Positions 8,369 to 17,462 of a stretch of DNA of 32,986 nucleotides are shown here, piece by piece. How positions within the stretch are numbered: position 1 is the first letter of the stretch; every line of letters begins with the position of its first letter. The position numbers were made by a program, and so were the translations under genes. The notes beneath the pieces are model-generated. The model had not been told where the DNA came from. It worked only from the letters and a program-made list of their open reading frames with translations, and searched no databases. The DNA is from Gammaproteobacteria bacterium (GTDB taxonomy: Bacteria > Pseudomonadota > Gammaproteobacteria > Pseudomonadales > Azotimanducaceae): contig DTZW01000122.1 of the NCBI GenBank assembly GCA_012961165.1, forward strand, positions 1 through 32,986. Direction: 5' to 3'.

Positions 8369-9610
8369 TTATTTGGCAGTCACCACAACCTGCAGGTCAG
8401 TGTAGCCTTTGACAAAACTCGATTGGGTTCTTCCCGGTTCCCTGACCACTTCGATACGTTTGAAGCGTTTCAGAATTTCCTCCCAGACTATGCGCAATTG
8501 CATCTCAGCCAGACGGTTTCCCATGCAGCGGTGGATACCAAACCCGAACGAAAGGTGATGTCGCGGTGTATTACGATCAATAATGAACTCGTTAGGGTTG
8601 TCGATGACCTCATCATCCCGGTTGCCAGAGACATACCACATGGCTACCTTATCGCCTTCCTTGATGGTTTTGCCACGGATCTCGTAGTCCTGGGTTGCCC
8701 GGCGTCGCATGTACGCTAATGGAGTCTGGTATCGAATGATTTCGGGCACCATTTTTGGGATTAGAGACAGGTCCTTTGTTACCTTGGCGAACTGATCAGG
8801 GAACTGGTTGAGAAAATAGACGCCCCCTGAAATTGAGTTCCGAGTTGTATCATTACCACCAACAATCAATAGAATCAGGTTACCCAGATACTCCATGGGG
8901 TCCATGTCCTGAGTATTGGGGTTATGCGCCATCATGGTGATCAGGTCATTGGCCTCGGTTGGATCCCGATGGACTCTTTCGTTCCACAGATTAGTAAACA
9001 CCTCCAGGCATTCGAGTAGTGCCGCGCGGCGTACGGGTTCTGGCGTGGGTCCACCATTCAATGCGCCGCTGGTTGCCATATCGGACCAGTAGGTGAGTTT
9101 GGACCGATCCTCAAACGGGAAATCAAATAGTGTCGCAAGCATTTGCGTCGTTAGCTCGATAGAAACGTGATTAACCCAATCAAATTCTTCGCCGATCGGT
9201 ACTTCATCAAGAATTTTAATTGCTCGGGAGCGGATAACTGGTTCGAGTTTGGCGAGGTTTAGGGGTGCGACTACATTGGTTACAGCTTTTCGCTGTACGT
9301 CATGCCTCGGCGGATCCAGTGAGATAAAGTTAACTATCTGGAAATCCTCAGGTTGATCGGCAAGTGTAATGCCTCCCTCTGAAGAGAAGGCATCATGGTC
9401 CTTCTCGATCTCCATGATGTCGTTGAACTTGGTCACTGACCAAAAGGGACCAAACAGGCTGTCCTCGCAGTAGTGGACCGGGTCTTCTCTACGCAACCTT
9501 TCGAAGTAACCCCAATGGTTGTCATTCATGAACAAATTGGGGTCACTGACATTGATGTCTTCCAGGGGAATGGAATAGGGATCTTCTGTTAGCGTTACCG
9601 CTTCACTCAT
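8369..9610 (-). CDS. Cytochrome P450, CYP153-like alkane/fatty-acyl omega-hydroxylase
   Basis: A soluble class I P450 of 413 residues. The heme-binding loop is FGFGIHRCMGNRLAEMQLR with the thiolate ligand near Cys362. The I-helix oxygen-activation motif is LIVGGNDTTRNSISGG (about 252-267), and the ExxR motif is in PEIIRYQTP. Both the heme loop and the GGNDTTRNS helix closely resemble CYP153 enzymes as I know them; these hydroxylate terminal carbons of medium-chain alkanes and related chains. It is preceded by a dedicated ferredoxin and reductase, the usual CYP153 arrangement. The start is well placed, with AAGGAG six bases upstream of the ATG. The substrate is inferred from family; steroid or terpene hydroxylation would need a different subfamily signature. 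Confidence 0.92.
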   Translation of the reverse strand: MSEAVTLTEDPYSIPLEDINVSDPNLFMNDNHWGYFERLRREDPVHYCEDSLFGPFWSVTKFNDIMEIEKDHDAFSSEGGITLADQPEDFQIVNFISLDPPRHDVQRKAVTNVVAPLNLAKLEPVIRSRAIKILDEVPIGEEFDWVNHVSIELTTQMLATLFDFPFEDRSKLTYWSDMATSGALNGGPTPEPVRRAALLECLEVFTNLWNERVHRDPTEANDLITMMAHNPNTQDMDPMEYLGNLILLIVGGNDTTRNSISGGVYFLNQFPDQFAKVTKDLSLIPKMVPEIIRYQTPLAYMRRRATQDYEIRGKTIKEGDKVAMWYVSGNRDDEVIDNPNEFIIDRNTPRHHLSFGFGIHRCMGNRLAEMQLRIVWEEILKRFKRIEVVREPGRTQSSFVKGYTDLQVVVTAK

Positions 9611-9656
9611 GATTAGCTCCTTGGGTCTGAATTATCGTTGTTTCGCTTACCTTTTT

Positions 9657-9977
9657 CTAATATTGAAACTCGGGAAGGTTAACCACAATGCCGTTCAGAT
9701 CGTCGCTCATTATTATCTGGCAACTCAGTCGAGATTCAGCGCTCCTATCCGGATTGAGATCGAGCATTGATTCCTCGGTGTCGCTGGCGACTTCCAGTTT
9801 TGCCTGCCATTCTGCGCTGATTAATACGTGGCACGTGGCGCAGGAGCATTCTCCTCCGCAGTCTGCATCGATTCCTGGGACCAGATTGCTGGTAGCCGTA
9901 ACCATAATGGAGTCGCCATTATTAGCGTCAATGTTGTGTTTCGTTCCGTTAAACTCGATGAATTTTACTTGCGGCAT
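9657..9977 (-). CDS. [2Fe-2S] ferredoxin, adrenodoxin/putidaredoxin type
   Basis: A 106-residue ferredoxin that should pass single electrons from the reductase encoded upstream to the P450 encoded downstream. The cluster cysteines follow the pattern C-x5-C-x2-C near residues 40, 46 and 49 (CGGECSCATC), with the fourth at about 86 in RLSCQII. An extra Cys44 sits inside the loop. The motif MLDLNPDRSAESRLSCQ is typical of P450 redox partners. I start at the ATG at 9977 because GGGAGGA lies five bases upstream. The frame stays open to 10100, but that extension overlaps the reductase gene. Neighbour spacing is 41 bases to the reductase stop and 46 bases to the P450 start. Confidence 0.94.
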   Translation of the reverse strand: MPQVKFIEFNGTKHNIDANNGDSIMVTATSNLVPGIDADCGGECSCATCHVLISAEWQAKLEVASDTEESMLDLNPDRSAESRLSCQIIMSDDLNGIVVNLPEFQY

Positions 9978-10018
9978 AATTCCTCCCGTACGTCTTGCCT
10001 TAAAATAGAGTGCTTCGT

Positions 10019-11224
10019 TTAGTTTAACAGGGTTTTTAGTTCTACGTTTGTGTCCGCAAGTACTGAAGGGTCCACAGCCTTGCCATAAAGCTGTTTGCAA
10101 ACCATGAATTCCCTCGGGCTGTTGACCGCATCGACAGAAACAACCTTGCCATCCTTCAAATAGAAGACAGCAAACTTGTTCGCAGCCTTGTCACCCCGTT
10201 GGACGCTGGTATCTCCATCAGCGGAGAACCCCACCATCTGGAGTTTTAGGTCGTACTGATCACTCCAAAACCATGGGATAGAGGCGTAGACCTTGTCAGC
10301 ACCAAGCATGTTGGAGGCTGAGACTCTGGCTTGCTCCATAGCATTGGGAACGGATTCCAGCCTGAGACGACGACCCATAATCGGGTTTGGGTGATTTGTA
10401 CAGTCGCCCGCGGCGTAGATATGCGGGTCTGAAGTTCGGCAATGATCGTCAACTGTGATGCCGTTGTTGCAATCAAGACCAGCAGCTTCCGCGAGTTCTA
10501 TATTCGGGATAATACCGATGCCGACGATGACAAGGTCGGTGTCAATTTTTTCATCTCCACAAAGGACTGTTGAAATGTGACCTTCGCCCTGGAAACCGCT
10601 GACGCCGGTATTGACCCTGATGTTTACACCTCGCCCGGCGTGAAGTTCATGGTAGTACTCGCTCATTTCCGGTGTGGTGACCCGTTGCAGGATTCGGTCT
10701 TCCATCTCCAGAACGGTGACCTGCAGGCCAGAAGTTACGGCGACCGCCGCAACCTCAAGGCCGATGTAACCACCTCCAACAATGCAGATTTTTTTCGCAG
10801 TCTGCATTGCTTCACGGATGCCGTCGACATCATCAATCGTTCGCAGATAGTGGATTCCTGACAGGTCGCTGCCGGGAATGGTTAGAATTCTCGGCCGGGA
10901 GCCGGTCGCGATCAGCAGCTTGTCGTACTCGTATGAGTCACCTGAGCTGGTGGTAACTGTTTTAGCTGAACTATCGATGGACTCTACCCGGGTTCCGGTG
11001 TGGAGCGCGATATCCTGGTCCGCATAGAATTTCTCTGGCCGGACCATTACGCGATCCATTCCCAGCTCGCCAGATAAGTACTGCTTGGACAGCGGCGGGC
11101 GTTGATAGGGTGGTTGTGTCTCGTTGCCTAAAATGGTTATTGAACCTTCGTATTTTCCCTGGCGAAGACTGGCGGCTGCCTGACCGGCGGCTTGTCCTGC
11201 TCCAATGATCACAATACCTGACAT
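10019..11224 (-). CDS. NADH-ferredoxin reductase (FAD), P450 redox partner
   Basis: A flavoprotein of 401 residues of the putidaredoxin-reductase/rubredoxin-reductase family. The FAD-binding motif is IVIIGAGQAAGQAA (4-17), followed by PPYQRPPLSKQYL, and the ATGSRPR strand lies near 107. The NADH-binding motif is CIVGGGYIGLEVAA (about 147-160), and the second FAD motif is IYAAGDCTNHPN. It should oxidise NADH and reduce the neighbouring [2Fe-2S] ferredoxin. It is the first gene of the P450 operon, with GGGAG upstream of the ATG at 11224. The promoter must lie in the 81 bases before the divergent glycosyltransferase gene. Confidence 0.94.
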   Translation of the reverse strand: MSGIVIIGAGQAAGQAAASLRQGKYEGSITILGNETQPPYQRPPLSKQYLSGELGMDRVMVRPEKFYADQDIALHTGTRVESIDSSAKTVTTSSGDSYEYDKLLIATGSRPRILTIPGSDLSGIHYLRTIDDVDGIREAMQTAKKICIVGGGYIGLEVAAVAVTSGLQVTVLEMEDRILQRVTTPEMSEYYHELHAGRGVNIRVNTGVSGFQGEGHISTVLCGDEKIDTDLVIVGIGIIPNIELAEAAGLDCNNGITVDDHCRTSDPHIYAAGDCTNHPNPIMGRRLRLESVPNAMEQARVSASNMLGADKVYASIPWFWSDQYDLKLQMVGFSADGDTSVQRGDKAANKFAVFYLKDGKVVSVDAVNSPREFMVCKQLYGKAVDPSVLADTNVELKTLLN

Positions 11225-11305
11225 CTCAACTCCCTTAATTTTCGAATCGCTATTCTACCGGAGGTTCCGTGATGCGGGTACCATGAGTTGGTTATAGTGG
11301 TGCCT

Positions 11306-12361
11306 ATGAAAAAACTCCTGATACTCTCCCCCTACGATGGATTTAGCCACGGATTCTGGCGCGAAGGTCTCGCTGACTATCTGGCAGGTGAATTCGAGAT
11401 CATCGAGTGCACATTGCCTGCGCGGTTTTTCAGCTGGAGACAGCGAGGTAACTCACTGAGCTTTGCCCTGAAACCTGCGCTACAACAACCCTTTGATCTC
11501 ATGGTCGCCACCTCTATGACTGACTTGTCGGGACTTCGAGGCTTGAATCGACATTTGAGCAGTGTACCCGCGATTGTTTATTTCCATGAAAACCAGTTTG
11601 CCTATCCAGGGAACAATACAGTGGGTCTGCTGGAACGCCAATTGACCAGCATTTATACGGCGATCAGTGCCGACCGGGTATTCTTTAACAGTGAATTTAA
11701 CCGGTCTACCTTTTTGGTTGGCGCTAAAAAACTGCTGGGTCGAATGCCGGATGAGGTTCCCTTGGGCATTGCTAACAGCATCGAGGAAAAATCCTCGATT
11801 GTTCCAGTCGCCCTCGATATTGACCCGGTCAAATCCTACGGTTCGCCGGGGACGCGACTGAAGATCGTCTGGAACCATCGATGGGAACACGACAAGGGAC
11901 CCGGTCGACTCAGTGAGATTGTCACAGAATTAATACGGCGGAAGGTGGATTTTGAACTTAGCCTCTTTGGGCAGCAGTTTTCCAGGCACCCGCCGGTATT
12001 CGATGAAATACTGGAGATGCTCCATGTCAACGGCAACGCCGGCGAGATTGGTTTTGTTGAGAGCCGTACGGAGTATTTGGCTAAATTGTCTGCGCATGAC
12101 TTTGTGCTGTCGACGGCGGACCAGGAATTTCAGGGGTTGGCAATACAGGAAGCGATGGCAAGTGGCTGTATTCCGGTTGTACCAGACGCCCTTAGCTACC
12201 CTGAATACATACCTGTTGAATACCGATACGCTACCGTAAGCGAAGCTGTAGATGTTTTCCTGAGTCAGCGAACCGCAAAACCAATATCTCTGGCCCGGTA
12301 TGCCTGGTCGACGATTGGTCCGGATTGGACAGCAGCCCTGGGGGAGATCTGTCCGCAATAG
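11306..12361 (+). CDS. Glycosyltransferase, GTDC1/tRNA-queuosine mannosyltransferase-like (DUF3524)
   Basis: A GT-B glycosyltransferase of 351 residues. The N-terminal half carries the pattern that marks the GTDC1 (QTMAN) group: a start like ILSPYDGFSHGFWREGL, then CTLPARFFSWRQRG, then VYFHENQFAYP and FFNSEFNRSTFL. The C-terminal half has IVWNHRWEHDKGP and a nucleotide-sugar site in TADQEFQGLAIQEAMASG. Human GTDC1 adds mannose to queuosine in tRNA-Asp. Whether bacterial members do the same is inference. I start at the ATG at 11306; a TTG at 11288 is in frame but adds only six residues. The gene is divergent from the P450 operon and converges on rapA with a two-base gap. Confidence 0.85.
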   Translation: MKKLLILSPYDGFSHGFWREGLADYLAGEFEIIECTLPARFFSWRQRGNSLSFALKPALQQPFDLMVATSMTDLSGLRGLNRHLSSVPAIVYFHENQFAYPGNNTVGLLERQLTSIYTAISADRVFFNSEFNRSTFLVGAKKLLGRMPDEVPLGIANSIEEKSSIVPVALDIDPVKSYGSPGTRLKIVWNHRWEHDKGPGRLSEIVTELIRRKVDFELSLFGQQFSRHPPVFDEILEMLHVNGNAGEIGFVESRTEYLAKLSAHDFVLSTADQEFQGLAIQEAMASGCIPVVPDALSYPEYIPVEYRYATVSEAVDVFLSQRTAKPISLARYAWSTIGPDWTAALGEICPQ

Positions 12362-12363
12362 TG

Positions 12364-15132
12364 CTAGGCAGCGATGATCAATCGAACGGCTTCCAGCCTG
12401 ATCTGGGAACTTTCTATGGCTGAAGTAAGCAAGCGAAGTCGATCCTCGAGAAATTCGACCTCCTCTGGTCTGACATTGGGATTAACCTGCGCTAACGCCT
12501 TTAATCGGTTGACTTCGTTACCCAGGTGACTGCTCATTGAATTTAGTGCTTCCGTTTTAATGGGTGCGAATTTCTCCTGTGCGATGTTATTCGCTGCTGC
12601 CAGAAGCTTCTTGATGCCGGCTTCCTGTTGGATGACGATTTTGGCAATAGTTTCTGCTGGCACCTCCAAATTATCGTCCCAGTGACTGAAAGGGATTTGA
12701 GCAGATGCATCCTGTCGCTCTGGGGTAATCAGCGAACGTACCAGCGCGGCAGGCAGGTACTGGTTGGCGTTCAGTGCCAATGGTGCCACACACTCAATTT
12801 GATGCAGGGTTTCTACCAGCATGGTGCCGGTTTTTATTCCCTTAAGCTTCACGACAACCACGGCGCTGTTGCCCGTAACGTCACTCGTGACCAGGTCCAT
12901 TGCCTGCTGCACGAGCGGGTTTTCCCACGTCAGGAACAACAGGTCTTCCCTTGCGAGCGCGGTGTCTCGATCGAATGTATAGCCAGTGCCTTCTTCCGGT
13001 AGTTCCGGGTAACGAAATCTGTCCTGGGTCTCTGCGCTGACTGAGCTATGTCGGACCATGCTCTCTGTTGGTTTAACCAGAAAGGCAGTCTCAGAGAGGG
13101 GTTCCGATTCCAGGCCGAACATGTCGAAGGAATGTTCCATGTATATTTCCAGAGCGCCGTCGGTTTCTGTCCGGGAAACCTGTGCGAGCAGCTCGCTGGA
13201 AACCACCGGTTGATGGGAATTCCTCTCTAACAGCTGATCCCGGCCCGAACGCAGTTGTTCCAGTCGGGCGTCGCTCTCCATTCGTGCAATGTTGACCAGC
13301 TCGTCCGGGTCTAACTCTGCTGGAAGGTTGTCAAAGACAATCTGGGCCGCAGCGTTGGGTTTCTGGAAAATCGAAAACCCTTCATTGAATACCCTGAGTA
13401 ACAGTGCCTGTTCAGTTCCCTTTGCAAACGGTACATGGATAACGACATCCTCAGTTTGGCCAATCCTGTCGAGCCTTCCGATCCGCTGTTCCAGTAGATC
13501 CGGGTTATTGGGAAGGTCGTACATCACGAGTTGGTGAGCGAACTGGAAGTTGCGACCTTCACTGCCTATTTCAGAACAGACCAATACCTGGGCACCGCCG
13601 GCTGAGTCAGCAAAATAGTTAGCGGCCCGATCCCGTGCGACCAGGTCCAGCCCCTCGTGAAAGGCAACAGACCTGATGGTTGTTCTGTCCCGTAGGTATC
13701 TGTCCAGGGCGATGGCGGTTTCAGCGCGGCTGCAGATGACCAGGTGTTTGTCATCAGATAACTTCAGAAGGTCTGCTAGCCAGCCTATTCTTGCGTCTTT
13801 GCTGTTCCAGGTGGCGGCATTGTCTGTGGGGAACTGTTCTGCAGGGAGTTCATAGGGTTTTAGGATGCGTTCCTGAAAGCCTTCAACAGACTCCCGGACG
13901 TTCCTGAACAATACCCGACCAGTGCCGTGTCGGTCGAGTAACGCGGGTAGTAGCTCATCGTCGCTATCTGGTGCGTGTTCGCCGAGTCGTTGCCTGACTT
14001 TTGAAGCAGCATCTCGCTCATTATTAAGGAGGCCGGTGACAAGGCCTGCAATGCTTTCATATTGCATCTCTTCCTCGAGAAAGTCTTCATAACTGTGGTA
14101 GCGGGATGGATCCAGAAGTCGAAGGCGGCTGAAATGACCCAGGCGGCCGAGTTGTTCAGGTGTAGCTGTCAGCAGCAGTAACCCCTTGGCAACTCGGCTG
14201 AGTTGTTCAACCGCAGTGTAATCCTCGCCCGGTTTCCCATCCTGCCATTGCAGGTGGTGTGCCTCGTCGATGACGACCAAATCCCAATCTGTTGCTGCTG
14301 CCTGTTCAAGTCGCTTTGGGTTTTCCAGGAAAAGGTCCAGAGAACAAAGGACCAGTTGCTGGGCGTCGAATGGATTATCCAGGTCTGCAACATCATCCTC
14401 GTGCTCGGGACGATTATCGGCCTCGATGTCCAGACAGCGTTCTTCGTCCAGCAGCGTAAACTGCAGATTGAAACGCCTGATCATTTCAACGAACCACTGA
14501 AAGTTCAGCGCGGGAGGAACAATGATCATGATCCGGCTTGAGCGACCCGTCATGAGTTGCTGATGAATGATGAGTCCGGCCTCGATTGTTTTGCCAAGGC
14601 CAACCTCGTCCGCCAGCAGAACTCTCGGTGCATAACGGGAAGCGACCTCCTGGGCGATAAACAACTGGTGTGGAATCAGCGATACGCGTGGCCCCAGAAG
14701 CCCCTTAATCGAAGATGTTGCCAGGCGTGCCTTGTGTTGTAGTGTCTGGTAGCGAAGGTTGAACCAACGGTTATCGTCAATTTGAAGGGAGAATAGCCGT
14801 TCCTCGGGTTTGCTGAAAGTTATCCCAGGATCCAGTTCGGTTTCGATGATTGCGGTAGAGGTGCCCTGGTACTCGCCGTGGTAAACAAGAATGCCATCCC
14901 GGTCCGAGACCTGAGAAACCTCCAGTTCGAGGTCGCCTGCAGTACGAATGATGTCACCGACATTGAATTTAACTCTGGTCAGGGGTGCCTGGTCTCTCGC
15001 ATAGGTGCGAATTTCATCGATCAGGTCGAAGTTCATCGTGACGAGCCTGTGTTCGACACTCACGATCTGGCCGATGCCAAGTTCCGGTTCTGCGCTACTG
15101 ATCCATTTCTGTCCCGGTTTGAAATCAGTCAT
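12364..15132 (-). CDS. rapA: RNA polymerase-associated SWI2/SNF2 ATPase RapA
   Basis: A 922-residue SWI2/SNF2 protein, close to E. coli RapA (968). The N-terminal tandem Tudor-like domains cover about 1-110 (FKPGQKWISSAEPELGIG, VKFNVGDIIRT). The ATPase core has Walker A LLADEVGLGKTIEAG at about 171-185 and the DEAH box VVIDEAHHLQW near 285. The helicase C-terminal domain contains VCSEIGSEGRNFQFAHQ and LEQRIGRLDRIGQ. The last 300 residues are the RapA-specific C-terminal region. RapA binds core RNA polymerase and uses ATP to recycle it after transcription. The gene converges on the glycosyltransferase gene and is divergent from the DUF1244 gene, with 90 bases between. Confidence 0.96.
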   Translation of the reverse strand: MTDFKPGQKWISSAEPELGIGQIVSVEHRLVTMNFDLIDEIRTYARDQAPLTRVKFNVGDIIRTAGDLELEVSQVSDRDGILVYHGEYQGTSTAIIETELDPGITFSKPEERLFSLQIDDNRWFNLRYQTLQHKARLATSSIKGLLGPRVSLIPHQLFIAQEVASRYAPRVLLADEVGLGKTIEAGLIIHQQLMTGRSSRIMIIVPPALNFQWFVEMIRRFNLQFTLLDEERCLDIEADNRPEHEDDVADLDNPFDAQQLVLCSLDLFLENPKRLEQAAATDWDLVVIDEAHHLQWQDGKPGEDYTAVEQLSRVAKGLLLLTATPEQLGRLGHFSRLRLLDPSRYHSYEDFLEEEMQYESIAGLVTGLLNNERDAASKVRQRLGEHAPDSDDELLPALLDRHGTGRVLFRNVRESVEGFQERILKPYELPAEQFPTDNAATWNSKDARIGWLADLLKLSDDKHLVICSRAETAIALDRYLRDRTTIRSVAFHEGLDLVARDRAANYFADSAGGAQVLVCSEIGSEGRNFQFAHQLVMYDLPNNPDLLEQRIGRLDRIGQTEDVVIHVPFAKGTEQALLLRVFNEGFSIFQKPNAAAQIVFDNLPAELDPDELVNIARMESDARLEQLRSGRDQLLERNSHQPVVSSELLAQVSRTETDGALEIYMEHSFDMFGLESEPLSETAFLVKPTESMVRHSSVSAETQDRFRYPELPEEGTGYTFDRDTALAREDLLFLTWENPLVQQAMDLVTSDVTGNSAVVVVKLKGIKTGTMLVETLHQIECVAPLALNANQYLPAALVRSLITPERQDASAQIPFSHWDDNLEVPAETIAKIVIQQEAGIKKLLAAANNIAQEKFAPIKTEALNSMSSHLGNEVNRLKALAQVNPNVRPEEVEFLEDRLRLLTSAIESSQIRLEAVRLIIAA

Positions 15133-15222
15133 ATGATGCGTTGCCTATTCGACCTGAGTACCGTTGATTTAAGTATGGCTGTCTTTGGGTTATCTTTATC
15201 ACTTTTGCCTATCGGAATATTT

Positions 15223-15525
15223 ATGGATAACCAGACTAAAACTGAGTTAGAAGCAGCGTCGTTTCGTCGTCTAGTCGACCATCTCGGTGAGAACACCAAG
15301 GTACAGAACATTGATCTTATGAATCTGGCCGGGTTTTGTCGCAATTGCCTGAGTAAATGGTACCGGGCGGCGGCAGAGGATAAAGGAATCGACCTGGATT
15401 ATGAAGAGGCGCGGCAAATAATCTATGGGATGCCGTATTCGGAGTGGAAATCGAAATACCAGACAGAGGCAACCCCCGAACAGCAGGCCGCTTTTGACAA
15501 CACTTTTGACAATAAAGGTCATTAA
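15223..15525 (+). CDS. DUF1244 family protein
   Basis: A small soluble protein of 100 residues with the complete DUF1244 pattern, including VQNIDLMNLAGFCRNCLSKW and IIYGMPYSEWKSKYQ. The two cysteines in GFCRNCL are conserved in the family as I know it and could bind metal or be redox active. No reaction is known to me. The ATG at 15223 gives the usual family length. The same frame is open far upstream, but that sequence overlaps rapA on the other strand. The M20 peptidase gene begins three bases after the stop, so the two are likely co-transcribed. Confidence 0.88.
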   Translation: MDNQTKTELEAASFRRLVDHLGENTKVQNIDLMNLAGFCRNCLSKWYRAAAEDKGIDLDYEEARQIIYGMPYSEWKSKYQTEATPEQQAAFDNTFDNKGH

Positions 15526-15528
15526 CCA

Positions 15529-16944
15529 ATGCGGTTTAATGGTCTTTTTGTCCTGCTTTGGTCCGCTGGTGTTTTGGCAGAATCAAATACACCGGTTAGT
15601 GGACACGAGCAGTTTGCGTACGAACTGTTTAAGGAACTGATTGAAACTGATACGACTCACTCTTCAGGCGATACGCTCGCGCTAGCCGAGTCAATCGCCG
15701 CCAGGTTGAAACGTGAAGGGCTCCCGGCAAACGATATCCATGTGATTGAGCATGGCGGCAAGGGTAATGTCGTCGCACGCCTGCGTGCAGATAAGCCCGT
15801 CGGAAAACCGTTGTTACTGCTCGCACATCTTGACGTGGTTGAGGCGGATTCCGCTGACTGGTCGATGGACCCATCGATCCTGAATGAAGAGGGTGACTAT
15901 TTCTATGGTCGCGGTACGCTTGATGACAAAAATGAAGTCGCGATACATCTCGCAAACTTTATTCGTCTTCATCGGGAGAGGGCGCACCTGACCAGGGACC
16001 TGTTGATCGCGCTGACTGCCGATGAGGAAAGTGGGCCGCATAACGGGGCGCTTCACCTCGTTAGACAACATCCTGAATTGGTGGACGCTGCGCTGGTTTT
16101 TAATGAAGGTGGTGGTGGAATTATAAAAGATGGCAAGTATGTCGCCAATACTGTGCAGGCCGCGGAGAAAACCTACCAGACGTTCTCTCTTGAGATTACC
16201 AATGCTGGTGGCCATAGCTCAGTGCCAAGGAGCGACAACGCGATTTACCAGCTTGCGGCAGCGCTGACGCGAATTGAAGCATTTGAGTTTCCAGTTCGCT
16301 TGAACGAAACGACGCGAGCCTACTTTGAGGGGATTGCGGGTCAAGATACGAGTGAGCGAGCGTCGATGTTCTACGGATTGCTGGATGAACCACCGGCGAG
16401 TGCGAGCATTAACTATTTCCGTGATGAGCCAGAGATCAACGCTCGTCTCCGGACAACCTGCGTTGCGACACAACTTAACGCGGGGCATGCAGAGAATGCA
16501 CTTGCGCAGCGCGCCAGCGCGACGGTGAATTGCAGGGTGTTTCCTGGCGTGAACGTGAATGAGGTTGGTGAGGTGCTGTTTAGGGTAGCTGACGTTCCTT
16601 CAATGACCTTGACACCGAAATGGGATGCCCTGTTCAGTGACGCTTCACCGTTAGATGACAGCATCATGGATCCAATTCGCGAGATCACAGCGTCAATGTG
16701 GCCTGGGGCCCTCGTACTTCCCACGATGAGCACCGGTGCGACCGACTCGACATTTTTTCGTAACGCCGGTATCCCGGTGTATGGGGTGTCGGGGATATTT
16801 ACAGAATTTGGTGATAATCGAATCCATGGGCGTGATGAGCGACTGCCCAAGCGCAGCTTCTATGAGGGACTGGAGTTTCTCTACCGTTTGACTCGATCCG
16901 TAGCGGTGTCGAAAGACCTTCCCGCTGCCCCTGGTACGTTATAG
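15529..16944 (+). CDS. Exported M20 family metallopeptidase
   Basis: A zinc-dependent M20 peptidase of 471 residues with a signal peptide (about 1-18, FVLLWSAGVLAES), so it is probably periplasmic. Metal and catalytic motifs are in the expected order: LLLLAHLDVVEA (His and catalytic Asp), YGRGTLDDKNEV (bridging Asp), TADEESG (catalytic Glu pair), a substrate-side strand NAGGHSSVPR, and a final His in DNRIHGRDERLP. The inserted dimerisation domain lies between about 220 and 350. It resembles the carboxypeptidase S/ArgE-DapE group and should hydrolyse small peptides or acylated amino acids. The start at 15529 has AAGG about ten bases upstream and follows the DUF1244 stop closely. Confidence 0.92.
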   Translation: MRFNGLFVLLWSAGVLAESNTPVSGHEQFAYELFKELIETDTTHSSGDTLALAESIAARLKREGLPANDIHVIEHGGKGNVVARLRADKPVGKPLLLLAHLDVVEADSADWSMDPSILNEEGDYFYGRGTLDDKNEVAIHLANFIRLHRERAHLTRDLLIALTADEESGPHNGALHLVRQHPELVDAALVFNEGGGGIIKDGKYVANTVQAAEKTYQTFSLEITNAGGHSSVPRSDNAIYQLAAALTRIEAFEFPVRLNETTRAYFEGIAGQDTSERASMFYGLLDEPPASASINYFRDEPEINARLRTTCVATQLNAGHAENALAQRASATVNCRVFPGVNVNEVGEVLFRVADVPSMTLTPKWDALFSDASPLDDSIMDPIREITASMWPGALVLPTMSTGATDSTFFRNAGIPVYGVSGIFTEFGDNRIHGRDERLPKRSFYEGLEFLYRLTRSVAVSKDLPAAPGTL

Positions 16945-16953
16945 GAGTGGCCG

Positions 16954-17448
16954 ATGGCTGTGACTTCAAAACTGGAACTTAACCGAGGGGAGTTTTCCCC
17001 CTGGCTGTTTGCGAACGAATCGCTCACTATTTCTCTCTTAAGTGCGACTTCCTATCGGTTCGCCCGGTTTTTATGGGACAACATTAATACCACCGCGGAT
17101 GAAGACCGTTCGGGTTGGAGTGGTGCGCAATGGCAACATTACCTGACTGATCCAAGGTGTGAGTTCTTTGCAGTTTACTGTGATGATGAACCTGCAGGAT
17201 GCTGCGAAATTGTACGCGAGTTGAATCTCATGCGAGCTACGGGTGGATCGGCGAGGATCAAGGCGTTTGGGTTGTTTTCCGAATTCACTGGAGAAGGGCT
17301 CGAATCGTCCCTGTTGACCAGGATGATTGAAAAGTCATTTGCAACAGGTGCGGACAGGGTAACCCTAAGAACGGGTCCGGAACTTCCGTATGAGATGACA
17401 AAGATGTTCCGAAACCAGGGGTTTCGAATTCTCACGACAGAAAAGTAA
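16954..17448 (+). CDS. GNAT-fold acetyltransferase
   Basis: A 164-residue protein with the GNAT pattern: a strand FFAVYCDDEPAGCCEIV, a core strand ARIKAFGLFSEFTGEGLESSLLTRMI that carries the acetyl-CoA loop, then DRVTLRTGPELPYEMTKMFRNQGFRIL. The Q/RxxGxG/A loop is not canonical; EFTGEG is the nearest match, so activity is less certain than the fold. The start has AGGAG eight bases upstream. It lies nine bases after the M20 peptidase stop and is likely the last gene of that short operon. It converges on thyA, with 14 bases between the stops. The acceptor substrate is unknown. Confidence 0.8.
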   Translation: MAVTSKLELNRGEFSPWLFANESLTISLLSATSYRFARFLWDNINTTADEDRSGWSGAQWQHYLTDPRCEFFAVYCDDEPAGCCEIVRELNLMRATGGSARIKAFGLFSEFTGEGLESSLLTRMIEKSFATGADRVTLRTGPELPYEMTKMFRNQGFRILTTEK

Positions 17449-17462
17449 GAAAAATACCTGGA

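Noticed and set aside
14203-14541. Frames of more than 100 residues antisense to rapA.
   Set aside because: They lie wholly inside the conserved ATPase core of rapA, and their composition is that of an antisense shadow.
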